Below are positions 41,873-50,591 of a DNA stretch of 64,000 nt, piece by piece. This DNA comes from Pseudogulbenkiania sp. MAI-1. GTDB lineage: Bacteria; Pseudomonadota; Gammaproteobacteria; Burkholderiales; Chromobacteriaceae. The translations under genes and the position numbers were made by a program. The notes under the pieces were generated by a model, which saw only the letters and a list, made by a program, of their open reading frames with translations, was not told the DNA's origin and did not search any database. The first letter of the stretch is position 1. Each line of letters opens with the position of its first letter. The stretch covers positions 1,523,011 to 1,587,010 of the forward strand of contig NZ_AZUR01000001.1 of assembly GCF_000527175.1 (NCBI RefSeq), given 5' to 3'.

Positions 41873-44121
41873 CAATACCTCCGGGCGGTCGCGCTATTGG
41901 TGGCGTTGACGGCCGCCACGATGTTGCCGTTCTTGACGTCCACCGTGACCTTGACCGGGATTGGCTGGCTGACCGCCTGCTGCATGGTCTTGGCGGCCAA
42001 GTCCAGCCGGGTCGAGGCGGTGACGGCGGACTGCAGCAGCGATAGCTGCGGGATAGGAGCGGCCGCGCTCGGTTCGTTGCGGCGGGGAAGCGGTGTCGGC
42101 GCCAGCAGCTTGGCCTCCCGGCTGCCGTTGACCAGGTCGTACAGCCACGTCCCAAAGGTGCGTTCCTTGCCGCCGTTGGTGGCGGTCAGCACGCCGGTGA
42201 TGCCGGCGTTGATGGCCGTGCCAATGCCATAGCCGGCTGCCCCGGCGGCGGCCACCGGCAGCAGTCGTGTGCCCGCGGCCGTCGCGCCTCTGAGCAGCGC
42301 GCCGGCCCCCGAGGCTGCCCGAGTGGCCAGCGACCCGCCACCGCCCGTCATCATGCTGGCCAGCCCCGCCGCGCCGGCAGCGGCCGCCAGTGCGGTCAGC
42401 GCGGTGGTGGTGCCGACCAGTGCTGTCGACAGTGCCGGGTACTTGTCGGCGTACTCGACCAGCTTGAGCTTGACGTCACCCACGGTGGACGACAGCCCGG
42501 ACAGCGCGTTGAACTCCTTCTCGGCCATTGTGTTCTCGCCCTGTTGGCCCTTCCAGGCTGCGCTCTCCTGGATCAGGCTGAGGTCGGTGTTGACCACCTC
42601 ACCGGGTTTGACCGCGCGCAGCTTCTGCTCGATGTCGGCCATGCCGGCACGGTCGTTGAGCATGGCGATCACCGCCATCAGCTCCTGGCGGTCGGACGAA
42701 ATATTGCCGACGACCGAGCCCTGGACGATGCGGGCCATCGAATCGAGCGTCGCCTTCTTCTCTTCTCCGGTCGCGGTAGCCAGCTTGGCCTGCAGCTTTT
42801 GGTAGGCGGCGTTCTTCTTCAACAGTCCGTCGATGGCGTCGCCGAACACGTCGACCGCGTCCTTGCCTTGTTTGGTACCGTCGACCAGCTTCTGGCGCCA
42901 GTTGATGCCGACCTTCTTGAAGTCCTTGGACGTTTCCTCGGCATTGAGCTTGGCCAGGAAGTTGACGACGTTGTTGCCGGCTTCGTCCTTGGTGCCGGCG
43001 GTGACCACTGCGTTCTGGTTCAACGCCACCAGCTTGGCCAGGCCATTGGTGCCGCTCATGCCCGCCGACGACGCGGCCGCCATCTGCTGCGGCAGCCACT
43101 TGGCCATGTCCTTCAGCTCGAAGCCGCCGAGCTTGCCGCCCAGCATCGCCATCTCCAACACCTTCGGGAAGTCGGCGTCGGCAATCTTGAGCGTCTTCTT
43201 CGACTTCAGAACGATATCGGCAATCGCGTTCGGGTCGGCCTCGGCGGCGGTCGCGTACTTCATCACCGTCGGCAGCAGCGCGAGCGCGGACTGGCGGCCC
43301 TGCGCGCCTTCGCCGAGCGCGCCCGACGCGATCATGTTGTTGAGCGTGTCGGCGGCCTGGTCACGGTTGCCTCCGTTGCGCACCGACTTGGCGATGGCCT
43401 CGCGCATCTCGCGCAGGCCGGCGCGACGGCCACCGAGTCCCTGCTCGGCGTAGGCGGTGTTCGCCATGTAGCGCAGCCGCAGGTCGTAGTCCTCGACCCG
43501 CTGCAGCGGCTGGCTGACGACATACTTCGCGGCGGTGACGCCGGCCGCCCCGGCAACCAGCCCCTTGGCGCTGCTGGCCATGCCGCGCTGCAGCCGGCTC
43601 ACGCCACTCATTTCCTCGCGCAGCTCGCGCACCCGCTGACGCATCGCGGCGTAGGCGCGCGCCTGTTCGTTGGCCGACAGGGCGCCGCTACGGGTCAGAC
43701 GCTGGTAGGCGGCCTCGGTCTGGCGGATCTCGCGCTGGATCGCTTGCTCGGCGCGCACGCCCAGTTGCTCACGGGCGCTAGTCATGCGCTGGCTCTCGCG
43801 CGACAGGCCGATCATGGCACGTTCGCCGCGCTGGACCTCGGTGGTCATGGTCCGCAGACTGGCGGCCCCGGCCTGGGCCGTTGCCACGGTGGCGCGTCCG
43901 GTGGCGAGCATCGTCGCGCCGGCCTTCTGGCTCTCCTGGGCCAGCTGCCGGAAACTGCGCGCTCCCGCCTGGCCCGCCTCGGCGCTGGCTTGGCCAGCGT
44001 TTTTGCTGGCGGCCACCGCCTTCTGGCTTTCTTGGGCCAGTTGCTGCATGGCACGGGCCACCGGCCGCGACATCTCGTCGCGGGCGCGTAGGGTCAGGGC
44101 AAGGTCGAGGTTTCGGGACAT
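41872..44121 (-). CDS. Tail tape measure protein
   Basis: 749 residues with a long N-terminal coiled-coil/Ala-rich region containing repeats of AMQQLAQESQKAVA / SFRQLAQESQKAGA, a phage TP901-type tape-measure domain (ADTLNNMIASGALGEGAQGRQSALALLPTVMKYA), and hydrophobic segments about 575-640 (ALSTALVGTTTALTALAAAAG; AAGYGIGTAINAGITG) expected to enter the host membrane. Located directly after the frameshifted tail-assembly genes, as in most tailed phages; start overlaps the frameshift product's stop (TAAATG). Confidence 0.92.
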   Translation of the reverse strand: MSRNLDLALTLRARDEMSRPVARAMQQLAQESQKAVAASKNAGQASAEAGQAGARSFRQLAQESQKAGATMLATGRATVATAQAGAASLRTMTTEVQRGERAMIGLSRESQRMTSAREQLGVRAEQAIQREIRQTEAAYQRLTRSGALSANEQARAYAAMRQRVRELREEMSGVSRLQRGMASSAKGLVAGAAGVTAAKYVVSQPLQRVEDYDLRLRYMANTAYAEQGLGGRRAGLREMREAIAKSVRNGGNRDQAADTLNNMIASGALGEGAQGRQSALALLPTVMKYATAAEADPNAIADIVLKSKKTLKIADADFPKVLEMAMLGGKLGGFELKDMAKWLPQQMAAASSAGMSGTNGLAKLVALNQNAVVTAGTKDEAGNNVVNFLAKLNAEETSKDFKKVGINWRQKLVDGTKQGKDAVDVFGDAIDGLLKKNAAYQKLQAKLATATGEEKKATLDSMARIVQGSVVGNISSDRQELMAVIAMLNDRAGMADIEQKLRAVKPGEVVNTDLSLIQESAAWKGQQGENTMAEKEFNALSGLSSTVGDVKLKLVEYADKYPALSTALVGTTTALTALAAAAGAAGLASMMTGGGGSLATRAASGAGALLRGATAAGTRLLPVAAAGAAGYGIGTAINAGITGVLTATNGGKERTFGTWLYDLVNGSREAKLLAPTPLPRRNEPSAAAPIPQLSLLQSAVTASTRLDLAAKTMQQAVSQPIPVKVTVDVKNGNIVAAVNATNSATARRY

Positions 44122-44627
44122 TTAGCGGGGCTTCTTCTTCCGTTGCGACTTGATGTGGCGGGTCTCGCCGCCGCCGGACGTCTTGTCCGGCTTGCCGCCG
44201 TAGAGGCGGTTGACGGCGGCGAGGTAGCCTTCGAACTCGGCCGCGTTCAGCTCGCGGACGCGGGGCTCGGGGATGCCGTGCTTGCCGAGGGCGACGACGG
44301 CGAGTCGGAAGCCGGCGAGGTGGGCCTCGGCCGCATCCGCTTTTTTTTAAGCTGGTCACGCGCCTCGGTCAGCACGTCGAAGTCGTCGTCGACCAGGTAC
44401 TGTTCCAGCAGTTCGTAGGTGATCGCTTCGCGCGGGATGTCGCCGAGCTTGACCAGGCAGTGCGCCAGCATCGCCGTGTTGAGCTTGAGGTTGGAGCCGA
44501 TACCGTGCTCCTCGATGGCGGCGATGTTGTCGCCGACCATCGGCAGGCGTAGTTCGAAGTGGTAGTGCAACTGGCCGGAGCCGGCTGGGTATTCCACGCC
44601 ATACAGCAGTTGGTCTTTGTGGGTCAT
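44122..44627 (-). CDS. Tail assembly chaperone, -1 frameshift fusion product
   Basis: Reading 95 codons from 44627, slipping back one base in the A8 run (44348-44341), then continuing A-D-A-A-E-A-H-L-A-G to a TAA at 44122 gives about 168 residues. The extension is normal coding sequence (LAVVALGKHGIPEPRVRELNAAEFEGYLAAVNRLYGG) and occupies the space up to the tape-measure start. Equivalent to the gp41/gp41' style fusion of Mu-like phages and to G-GT of lambda, in which a fixed ratio of short and long products is needed for tail assembly. Confidence 0.85.
44247..44627 (-). CDS. Tail assembly protein, Mu gp41-like (zero-frame product)
   Basis: 126 residues: QLLYGVEYPAGSGQLHYHFELRLPMVGDNIAAIEEHG and LAHCLVKLGDIPREAITYELLEQYLVDDDFDVLTEARDQLKKK. 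After the A-run the zero frame continues in an unnatural Ser/Pro-rich tail to TGA, which supports a ribosomal frameshift. Start chosen as the third of three consecutive ATGs (44627) because of GGA seven bases upstream. Confidence 0.85.
   Translation of the reverse strand: MTHKDQLLYGVEYPAGSGQLHYHFELRLPMVGDNIAAIEEHGIGSNLKLNTAMLAHCLVKLGDIPREAITYELLEQYLVDDDFDVLTEARDQLKKKRMRPRPTSPASDSPSSPSASTASPSPASAS
44340..44352 (-). promoter_or_regulatory. Programmed -1 ribosomal frameshift site
   Basis: On the minus strand CTTAAAAAAAAGCGG contains A-AAA-AAG in the zero frame, the heptamer used by E. coli dnaX. It separates the zero-frame and -1-frame parts of the tail-assembly gene. Confidence 0.85.
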
Positions 44628-44629
44628 CA

Positions 44630-45004
44630 TCATTCCGTCACTTTCCGTAGCGATTCCATCTTGATGTCGCGCCGTGCCTCGTTGTCGACGCTGTACTTGG
44701 AGCCCACCTCGACGGTGTAACAGTCGAGGTAGCTTTCGCGCGCGCCTCCCTGACTCGCCGGGTAGAGGGTCAGCTTGGCGCCCTCGATGGCGGCCCAATC
44801 CAGGTCACCCGACAGGGGGATGGCGACGGTCAGGGAGAGGTCGTGCTCCTCGATGCCGCGCGCAAAGCCCTTGGCGCGGCCAGTCCTGTTCATCGTCTTG
44901 ACCTTCTTTCGGCCGGTTTTGCTGGTGACGTTGACGTCGATTACCTCGACCTCTTGGCCATCCACCTCCAGCACGATGGCGCCGGCGTATTCTTCCAATG
45001 CCAT
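44630..45004 (-). CDS. Tail tube protein, Mu gpM-like
   Basis: 124 residues; phage tail tube family (VLEVDGQEVEVIDVNVTSKTGRKKVKTMNRTGRAKGFARGIEEHDLSLTVAIPL). Encoded between the sheath and the tail-assembly chaperone as expected. Confidence 0.9.
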   Translation of the reverse strand: MALEEYAGAIVLEVDGQEVEVIDVNVTSKTGRKKVKTMNRTGRAKGFARGIEEHDLSLTVAIPLSGDLDWAAIEGAKLTLYPASQGGARESYLDCYTVEVGSKYSVDNEARRDIKMESLRKVTE

Positions 45005-45022
45005 GTTGGTTCTCCTTGGTTG

Positions 45023-46447
45023 TTACAGCAGCAGGTCGATGCGGCCGGCGAACACGTGCAGGCCGTTCACCACGTCGGTCGGGATCTTGGCGTCGAGCCG
45101 GTTCGCGTCCTGGCTGTCACGCTCGACCAGCAGACCGGCCTTGTTCGCCTCGACGTTCTCGACAATCTCCAGCTCCTCCAGCTTGAGCAGCACGTCGTAC
45201 AGTTCGGAGCGCACCTTGTCGGGCGTGCGTTCGCTGAGCTTCTCGCGCGGGAAGCGCAGCGCGATGCGTTCGCGGCATGCCTTGCGCACGTAGTCCAGGG
45301 TGCGGATGGTGGTGATGTCGAGCAGCGCCACGTCGTCGATGCCCTGGGCGTCCTTGGTGTAGGTGCTGATGGCGCGCACGATCTGCACGCGGTCGCCGGG
45401 GCCGATCTCCAGCGGGGTCAGACCGTTGTAGAGGGCATTCTCCTGCTCGGTGCGGCTCGGACGGTCGGTCAGGCCGGTGACGTCGAGGCCCTTCAGCTCC
45501 AGCGTGTTGAGCGGGCGGGCCGGGTCTTCCTCGCTGGCCAGCACGGCGGCGTAGCCGGCGGCGATCTCGCACGGCAGCTTGGCCGAGCCGCGATGCCAGG
45601 CCCCGGTGATCCGGCCGCTGTTAATCTGGCCGGCCAGGGTGGTGCCGCTGGCCAAGGTGCCCGGCCAGCCGAAGGCGGCAATCGCGCCGCGCTGCTCCAT
45701 TGGCCCGGAGACGAATTCCAGATGGCTGCGCACGGCGGTCAGGCTGGCCTGGTCGGCGAACGGGCTGACCACGATGTGGTGGCCGGCGCCGACCATGGTG
45801 GCCAGCGCCGGGGTCAGGTCGGGGTCGACGGCGCCATTCGCCATGGCCACCACGGCGGCGGTGACGCCGGCCGCCGTGCTGACGGCCTTGAGCTTGATGC
45901 CGTTGCCGGCCGCGCCCTTATGACGCGCGTTCAGCGTGACCACTGTACCTGCCGCCGCCGCCGTCACCGGCAGGTCGGTCTGCTTGTCCAGGGAGGCCTT
46001 GAGTGCCGAGGCGACGGTGGAGGCGGCATCACCGCTGGTCACGGCCACGTCGACGCGGGTGGTTCCGACGTACAGACTGACCACGCCGCTGCTGGTCGCC
46101 GGGCCGCCCAGCGTCACGGAGCCCGTCGCCGCCACCCCGGCCGCCGCATCGTCGACCGCGATCAGGGTTAGCTGCAAATAAGGGTTGGCGGTGATTGCGG
46201 CACGTGCCATCAGGTGGGCGTAGGAACCCCGGCCGAACAGCTGGGCGGCCTGCTCGTCGCTGAACACGTCGACCGGCTCCAGCGCCGGGTGGCTGCCGCT
46301 GGCCAGTCGCTGCCCCACGGCCAATACCTTCTGCAGGTTACCCGGCAGGGTGCGCACCGCCAGTCGGGTGTTGAACTCGAAATACTTGCCCGGCTTGCGG
46401 ATGCTGGACGGGATGCTGTCAAAGCTGATGTTTGGGCTGGGCATCAT
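45023..46447 (-). CDS. Contractile tail sheath protein, Mu gpL-like
   Basis: 474 residues. N-terminal SFDSIPSSIRKPGKYFEFNTRLAVRTLPGN and C-terminal sheath domain (STYTKDAQGIDDVALLDITTIRTLDYVRKACRERI, FPREKLSERTPDKVRSELYDVLLKLEEL). Central insert about 110-230 is Ala/Thr/Val-rich and probably surface exposed. Shows the phage has a contractile, myovirus-type tail. Confidence 0.94.
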   Translation of the reverse strand: MMPSPNISFDSIPSSIRKPGKYFEFNTRLAVRTLPGNLQKVLAVGQRLASGSHPALEPVDVFSDEQAAQLFGRGSYAHLMARAAITANPYLQLTLIAVDDAAAGVAATGSVTLGGPATSSGVVSLYVGTTRVDVAVTSGDAASTVASALKASLDKQTDLPVTAAAAGTVVTLNARHKGAAGNGIKLKAVSTAAGVTAAVVAMANGAVDPDLTPALATMVGAGHHIVVSPFADQASLTAVRSHLEFVSGPMEQRGAIAAFGWPGTLASGTTLAGQINSGRITGAWHRGSAKLPCEIAAGYAAVLASEEDPARPLNTLELKGLDVTGLTDRPSRTEQENALYNGLTPLEIGPGDRVQIVRAISTYTKDAQGIDDVALLDITTIRTLDYVRKACRERIALRFPREKLSERTPDKVRSELYDVLLKLEELEIVENVEANKAGLLVERDSQDANRLDAKIPTDVVNGLHVFAGRIDLLL

Positions 46448-46632
46448 TCACCCCCTTTCTTTGCGCTCGTTTTGGCATTGGTGTCGTCAGTCACCGTGAC
46501 CAGGTCGCCCTCGGCCACGATGCGCAGGTAATAAGCGCTGTTCGGCACCTCGACCGGCTCGGCGTCGGTGATGTATTCGCGCGGCTTGTCCTCTTTCGGC
46601 ACCTGCAGGCCGGGTGCGGCTTTCACTTTCAT
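46444..46632 (-). CDS. Small tail-completion protein, DUF2635 (Mu gp38-like)
   Basis: 62 residues: MKVKAAPGLQVPKEDKPREYI, typical DUF2635 start, with a lysine-rich end. It lies between gp37-like and the sheath gene and overlaps both. Confidence 0.85.
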   Translation of the reverse strand: MKVKAAPGLQVPKEDKPREYITDAEPVEVPNSAYYLRIVAEGDLVTVTDDTNAKTSAKKGGE

Positions 46633-47276
46633 GGATTGCTCCTCGTCAGGATGTCCTGGGCGTCGGCGATGCCGTCGTCCGGGGTCAGGTGGTAATGGAG
46701 GCCGGTTCGCAGCCAGTCGGGGTCGGGCTGGCCGAGCTTGCCCTGGTAGCGGGCGAACACCGAATCCGAGTCATCCTGTGCCTGCGGGCTGGGCCAGTGC
46801 CCCAGCGGCAGCGCCTCTTCGATCCAGGCGGTCTGGAACTCGCAGGCGAACACCGAAAACGCCTGGCGTTCCAGCCGGGTGTTAAACAGTGTGCGCACCC
46901 GACCCGGCGTCAGCGCCTCGATGGGCAGGCCGAGATCCTGGGCCGACAGCAGGCGACGCACGGCATAGACCAGTGGGTAGCTGCCGACCTCGCCTTGGGC
47001 GGGACCGCCTACTCGACTGGCGGCTTCGCTGCGCACGTTGCGCTCGCCCACCATCACCATGAACTGCCCGGTCGCCATGAACTTCCGGCGGCTGGTGCTG
47101 TAGGGCTCAGTCTTGATGACGCCGCCGAAGGTGACCCAAGCGGCCGGGAAACGCCGGATCGCTTCCTCGAGCCCCTCGTCCAGCTCGCCGCCGTAGCTGC
47201 CGACCTCGCGCACCATGCGGCCGAGGCCGAGCCGCAGACGCGCAATGATGGCGTCCTCGGTCTGGATCAGGATCAT
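46629..47276 (-). CDS. Tail-terminator-region protein, DUF1834 (Mu gp37-like)
   Basis: 215 residues beginning ILIQTEDAIIARLRLGLGRMVREVGSYGGELDE, the DUF1834 signature, with GQFMVMVGERNVRSEAA in the middle. In Mu this position (gp37) encodes the tail terminator or connector partner. Overlaps both neighbours by a few bases. Confidence 0.88.
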   Translation of the reverse strand: MILIQTEDAIIARLRLGLGRMVREVGSYGGELDEGLEEAIRRFPAAWVTFGGVIKTEPYSTSRRKFMATGQFMVMVGERNVRSEAASRVGGPAQGEVGSYPLVYAVRRLLSAQDLGLPIEALTPGRVRTLFNTRLERQAFSVFACEFQTAWIEEALPLGHWPSPQAQDDSDSVFARYQGKLGQPDPDWLRTGLHYHLTPDDGIADAQDILTRSNP

Positions 47277-47695
47277 CAGAACGCTCCGCCGTCACGGGCG
47301 AACACCCGCGACCCTGAGGCGAACTGCACCGTGTTGTCGGTCGGGGCCGGGCCGCCGCCCGGCATGCCGCCGAGCGTCACCTTGCCGTTGGCCGCCAGCT
47401 CCAGGAACTTCACCGCGTCGCGGTAGCGGTCGCGGATGTCCTCGGTCAGCTGGGTACTGCTGCCGCATAAGCGGTAGCGGGCGATGTCGCAGGCGTAACC
47501 GGTGAGGATCTTCGGCGGCTGTGCCAGCGGCAGCGGATAGCGGCCGCCGATATAGCCGTCGATCTCCACGCCGGCATCCGCCAGCGCCTCGCTCAGCACC
47601 GTGTCGTCGATCTGCCCGGTGTAGTCACGGTCGGTCAGGGCAATGACTTCCTTCTCGCCGAAGCGCTTCACCATGTCGTCGCGGGTGGCGTACAC
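47276..47695 (-). CDS. Head-tail connector, DUF1320 (Mu gp36-like)
   Basis: 139 residues: MYATRDDMVKRFGEKEVIALTDRD and ALADAGVEIDGYIGGRYPLPL are the family hallmarks. GTG at 47695 chosen because GGAGG lies six bases upstream; a TTG two codons earlier lacks spacing. Confidence 0.9.
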   Translation of the reverse strand: MYATRDDMVKRFGEKEVIALTDRDYTGQIDDTVLSEALADAGVEIDGYIGGRYPLPLAQPPKILTGYACDIARYRLCGSSTQLTEDIRDRYRDAVKFLELAANGKVTLGGMPGGGPAPTDNTVQFASGSRVFARDGGAF

Positions 47696-47697
47696 GA

Positions 47698-48114
47698 TCA
47701 ATCCTCCTCGGCGAGATGGGTCAGTTGGACGGCCAGCATCGGCTCCTCATACAGCAGCTTGAACTCATCCTCGGTCAGGTCAGCAAGGCGGATCGTCGAG
47801 GCGGTGCGGGTGAACACGCGACCGGCACGACGGAAGCTCTCACACTTGGCCACCACCTCGATGGCGTTGGGCTCGAACAGGCCGGCCAAGGCTTCGGTAG
47901 GCGTTGGCTCCAGGGCGGCGTGTTGCTCCACCTGCGGTGCCGGCTCCTGCTCCACCTGGTTGTCGCTGGCCACGCCCTGGTCGGCGTTCTGCGGGTCGAC
48001 CGGTGGGGTCGCGGCATCCGCTGCTTGCTGCTGCTCGATCTGTGTCCCAGCGTCCTGCTGGGCTTCACCCTCGGCCGGGGCGGCCGGGGTGACCTTGGAT
48101 TTAGCTCCTGCCAT
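47698..48114 (-). CDS. Mu gp35-like head protein (FluMu N-terminal type)
   Basis: 138 residues. N-terminal half is low complexity Ala/Gln/Glu/Pro (about 1-75), the C-terminal half has CESFRRAGRVFTRTASTIRLADLTEDEFKLLYEEPML, the small Mu-like FluMu domain. ATG at 48114 with GAGGGG five bases upstream. It sits between major head and connector genes; the acidic, disordered N-terminus is unexplained. Confidence 0.8.
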   Translation of the reverse strand: MAGAKSKVTPAAPAEGEAQQDAGTQIEQQQAADAATPPVDPQNADQGVASDNQVEQEPAPQVEQHAALEPTPTEALAGLFEPNAIEVVAKCESFRRAGRVFTRTASTIRLADLTEDEFKLLYEEPMLAVQLTHLAEED

Positions 48115-48128
48115 GATCACCCCCTCGC

Positions 48129-49037
48129 TTATGCCTCAGAACCGTCAGAGCCGTAGGCGAGCTGCCAGAAGCCGTAGCCCCCGGCCGCACGCGCTTCGGC
48201 TCCGAACTTGAACTTCTTGCGCATGAACACGTTGTCGGACTGCGGGTCGGTCTGTTCGACGAACACCGGCTTCTTGCGCTCCTGGTAGATGAACGGCTTG
48301 ATCGGCTTGGTGGTGTCCAGCAGGAACCAGGCGGTGTCCGAGGTCAGGCGCGCATCGACCACCACTTCGAACTTGCCCTTGTACGGGTTGGGGTCCTGTC
48401 CGCCCAGCTTGTCCGAGGTGGCCAGGATGGTGGCGGCAGAGCGCAGCGTCGGCGGCACCAGCAACACGTTCGGGGTGATGTTGAGCGGGCGGCCCTCGTC
48501 GTCCTTGAAGCGCTCGATGGCAGCAAAGGCGACGCCCAGGCTGGCCTCGGCCGCGTCCAGCGAGGCAGCCGACAGCTTCTTGGTGCCCTTGTTCGACACG
48601 GACTGCCCGGCCACCGGGTGATCGGTGTCGATGAAGTACTGGCCGTCATAGCACATGCTGGTGAATGCCTTGTTGACCAGCTCGAACACAATTTCGTCCG
48701 GCAGCTGCTTCGCCGAGTGGCCGGCCATCTGCGCCTGCGGCGCGTAGATGCCGAGGTTGTCGTCATCGATGTCGTTGCGGTCGACCTCGACGGTGGCTTC
48801 GAAGTCATCGTTGGTGATGCTGTAGCCCGAAGCGGCCAGCGACTTGACCGCCTTCTCGCCGATCCACTTCTGCATGCGCGGGAAGTTGGACAGCCACTTG
48901 TAGTCGTTGGAGCGGGCCGAGGACGGCACCAGCATGGCGATCTTCTGCCACTGGCTCGGCGCGGCATCGAAGGCATTGTTGAAGGTGGTCTTCAGGTTGA
49001 CGAAGATCGCCTTCAGGGTGGAAGCGTTTACGATCAT
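48129..49037 (-). CDS. Major head subunit, Mu gpT-like
   Basis: 302 residues: MIVNASTLKAIFVNLKTTFNNAFDAAPSQW, YKWLSNFPRMQKWIGEKAVKSLAASGYSI, and C-terminal FGAEARAAGGYGFWQLAYGSDG are gpT hallmarks. The capsid protein with HK97-type fold in Mu. GGGAG upstream of the ATG suits high expression. Confidence 0.94.
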   Translation of the reverse strand: MIVNASTLKAIFVNLKTTFNNAFDAAPSQWQKIAMLVPSSARSNDYKWLSNFPRMQKWIGEKAVKSLAASGYSITNDDFEATVEVDRNDIDDDNLGIYAPQAQMAGHSAKQLPDEIVFELVNKAFTSMCYDGQYFIDTDHPVAGQSVSNKGTKKLSAASLDAAEASLGVAFAAIERFKDDEGRPLNITPNVLLVPPTLRSAATILATSDKLGGQDPNPYKGKFEVVVDARLTSDTAWFLLDTTKPIKPFIYQERKKPVFVEQTDPQSDNVFMRKKFKFGAEARAAGGYGFWQLAYGSDGSEA

Positions 49038-49051
49038 GAATGTGTACTCCC

Positions 49052-49456
49052 TTAGATGACCCACACGCCGTCGGCATCGAGTGCGACGACGGTTCCGGCT
49101 TGCGAGCGGGTGTTGCCGCCGTTGGTCTTGGCGACGGTCTGGTTGTCGACGATGTAGCAGGCACGGCCGAGGCTGGCCTGGGTGACCGGATCGCCCGCGT
49201 CGTTGGCCCACTTGAAAGCCCGACCACGGCGCACCGGCACGCTGACGGCGCCATCCGCCCCGGCGCTGTTATCGACGTTGGCGTCGGCCATGCCGAGGTA
49301 GGCCAGCGTGGTGGCGGTCACGCCTGGCGTAGCGAAGCCGGTAGCGCTGGCGCACACGATGGTGCCGGCCGGGATGGAGACACCCGCCGCCACGGGGGCG
49401 ACGATCAGTTCGCCGCCCTTGTGCGGGGTGTTACGGTCTTGGTTCGTTGCCGGCAT
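49052..49456 (-). CDS. Capsid decoration-like protein (DUF2190 type)
   Basis: 134 residues, beta-rich: IVAPVAAGVSIPAGTIVCASATGFATPG, AYLGMADANVDNSAGADGAVSVPVRRGRAFKW. Located between the protease and the major head protein, where small capsid decoration proteins are found in Mu-like phages. Confidence 0.8.
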   Translation of the reverse strand: MPATNQDRNTPHKGGELIVAPVAAGVSIPAGTIVCASATGFATPGVTATTLAYLGMADANVDNSAGADGAVSVPVRRGRAFKWANDAGDPVTQASLGRACYIVDNQTVAKTNGGNTRSQAGTVVALDADGVWVI

Positions 49457-49459
49457 GAC

Positions 49460-50533
49460 TTACCCTTTCAGTGCGGCCGCGACGGCAGCCGGGTCGTTGC
49501 CAAACATGCTGCAAACTGCCAGCGTATCGGCGTCGAGGCCGGCCACCGGATTGTCTGCAGGCGGGTTGCCTTGGGTTTGGGTGCCCGACAGCGCCGCGAT
49601 CTTCGGCGCGGTGGCGAGGTAGCCCTGCAGCGCGGTCAGGTTCGACTTGCCCAGATCGCGCGCCCAGCCCTCCTGGGCGGCCAGCAGGCGGCCGTCGGAC
49701 AGTGCCGCCGTCACCAGCTCATCGACTTCGCGCCCCTGCAGCTGGGTGGTGAGTGCGGCGACCTGGCTCTGCAGCTCGCGCATGGTGTCGACCGACACGA
49801 AGCGGGCCGGGTCGGCCTGAGTGGCCGACAGTGCGGCGATACGCTGCTGCTGGGTGCTGACCAGATTGACCAGATCGACGCTGGCCGCAGCGGTGCCCTG
49901 GCCGTTGGAAAGCTGTTCGACCAGCTTCTGCAGTTGGGCCTTGATGTCGTCGGCGGTAGCACCGACGGGCAGGTTGAGCAGCCAGCGCAGCTGCTCGATC
50001 AGTTCGTCCATCGCGGATTCCTCCTGGGTAACGGACTGGGTTAAGGAAACCAGACGCGACAAGGCCGCCACCTGCAGTTCAGGCAGTTCGTCCAGTGCCG
50101 GGTTATTGGTCAGGGCGACATGCAGCAGGCCGGTGACACGGCCCTGCTTGTCGTAGGTGAAAACAGGGGAGAGGTAGAGGTATTCCCTGGCCTCGATCAT
50201 CGCGGCCGCCTTGGCCGTCCACTCGACGTCGGTGGCGTAGAGGCCGTCCTCGCGCCATTCCAGCGTGTGGAACCAACCGGAAGCGGGCGCGGGCTGGCCG
50301 TTTTTTTCGCTGCGCAGGGTCTGGTGCTCGTAGTCGATTACATAGCGCGTTTCCCGTTGGTTGGCTTCGGCGATCAGGATTGCGGCCAACACTTCATCCA
50401 AACGCCAGGCGGCGCACTCGGCGGGGCGGCCGTCGCGGGCGCGGAAGTCCCCGGCCGGCAGTAGCTTCACAGCTTGCTGTCCTGGGGAGAGTTCAACCGT
50501 CAGAGCGGCGATGAGGGGTGCTAGATGTGCCAT
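49460..50533 (-). CDS. Prohead protease/scaffold, Mu gpI-like
   Basis: 357 residues. Protease domain about 1-160 (AILIAEANQRETRYVIDYEHQTL, PASGWFHTLEWREDGLYATDVEWTAKAAAMIEAREYLYLSPVF) and a helical C-terminal scaffold part from about 180 on (DDIKAQLQKLVEQL, QQQRIAALSATQ). Cleaves and shapes the prohead. The likely start ATG at 50533 and an in-frame ATG seven codons earlier both lie in the arms of a perfect hairpin. Confidence 0.9.
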   Translation of the reverse strand: MAHLAPLIAALTVELSPGQQAVKLLPAGDFRARDGRPAECAAWRLDEVLAAILIAEANQRETRYVIDYEHQTLRSEKNGQPAPASGWFHTLEWREDGLYATDVEWTAKAAAMIEAREYLYLSPVFTYDKQGRVTGLLHVALTNNPALDELPELQVAALSRLVSLTQSVTQEESAMDELIEQLRWLLNLPVGATADDIKAQLQKLVEQLSNGQGTAAASVDLVNLVSTQQQRIAALSATQADPARFVSVDTMRELQSQVAALTTQLQGREVDELVTAALSDGRLLAAQEGWARDLGKSNLTALQGYLATAPKIAALSGTQTQGNPPADNPVAGLDADTLAVCSMFGNDPAAVAAALKG

Positions 50534-50556
50534 GCCCCGCAGTGTGCGGGGCATGG
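50530..50556. repeat. Perfect 10-11-bp hairpin over the protease start codon
   Basis: CATGCCCCGC (50531-50540) and GCGGGGCATG (50546-50555), loop AGTGT, extendable by one C-G pair. Matches the hairpin at 37792-37817 in sequence and in position, namely after a cargo gene and on the start of the next phage gene. Confidence 0.75.
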
Positions 50557-50591
50557 TGGAAGAGGATGGAGGCGAGGAGTGTCAGTAGGGC

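Noticed and set aside
42544..44091. 515-codon plus-strand open frame opposite the tape measure gene
   Set aside because: Translation is low-complexity Leu/Gly/Ala/His-rich, antisense to a complete tape-measure protein in correct phage order.
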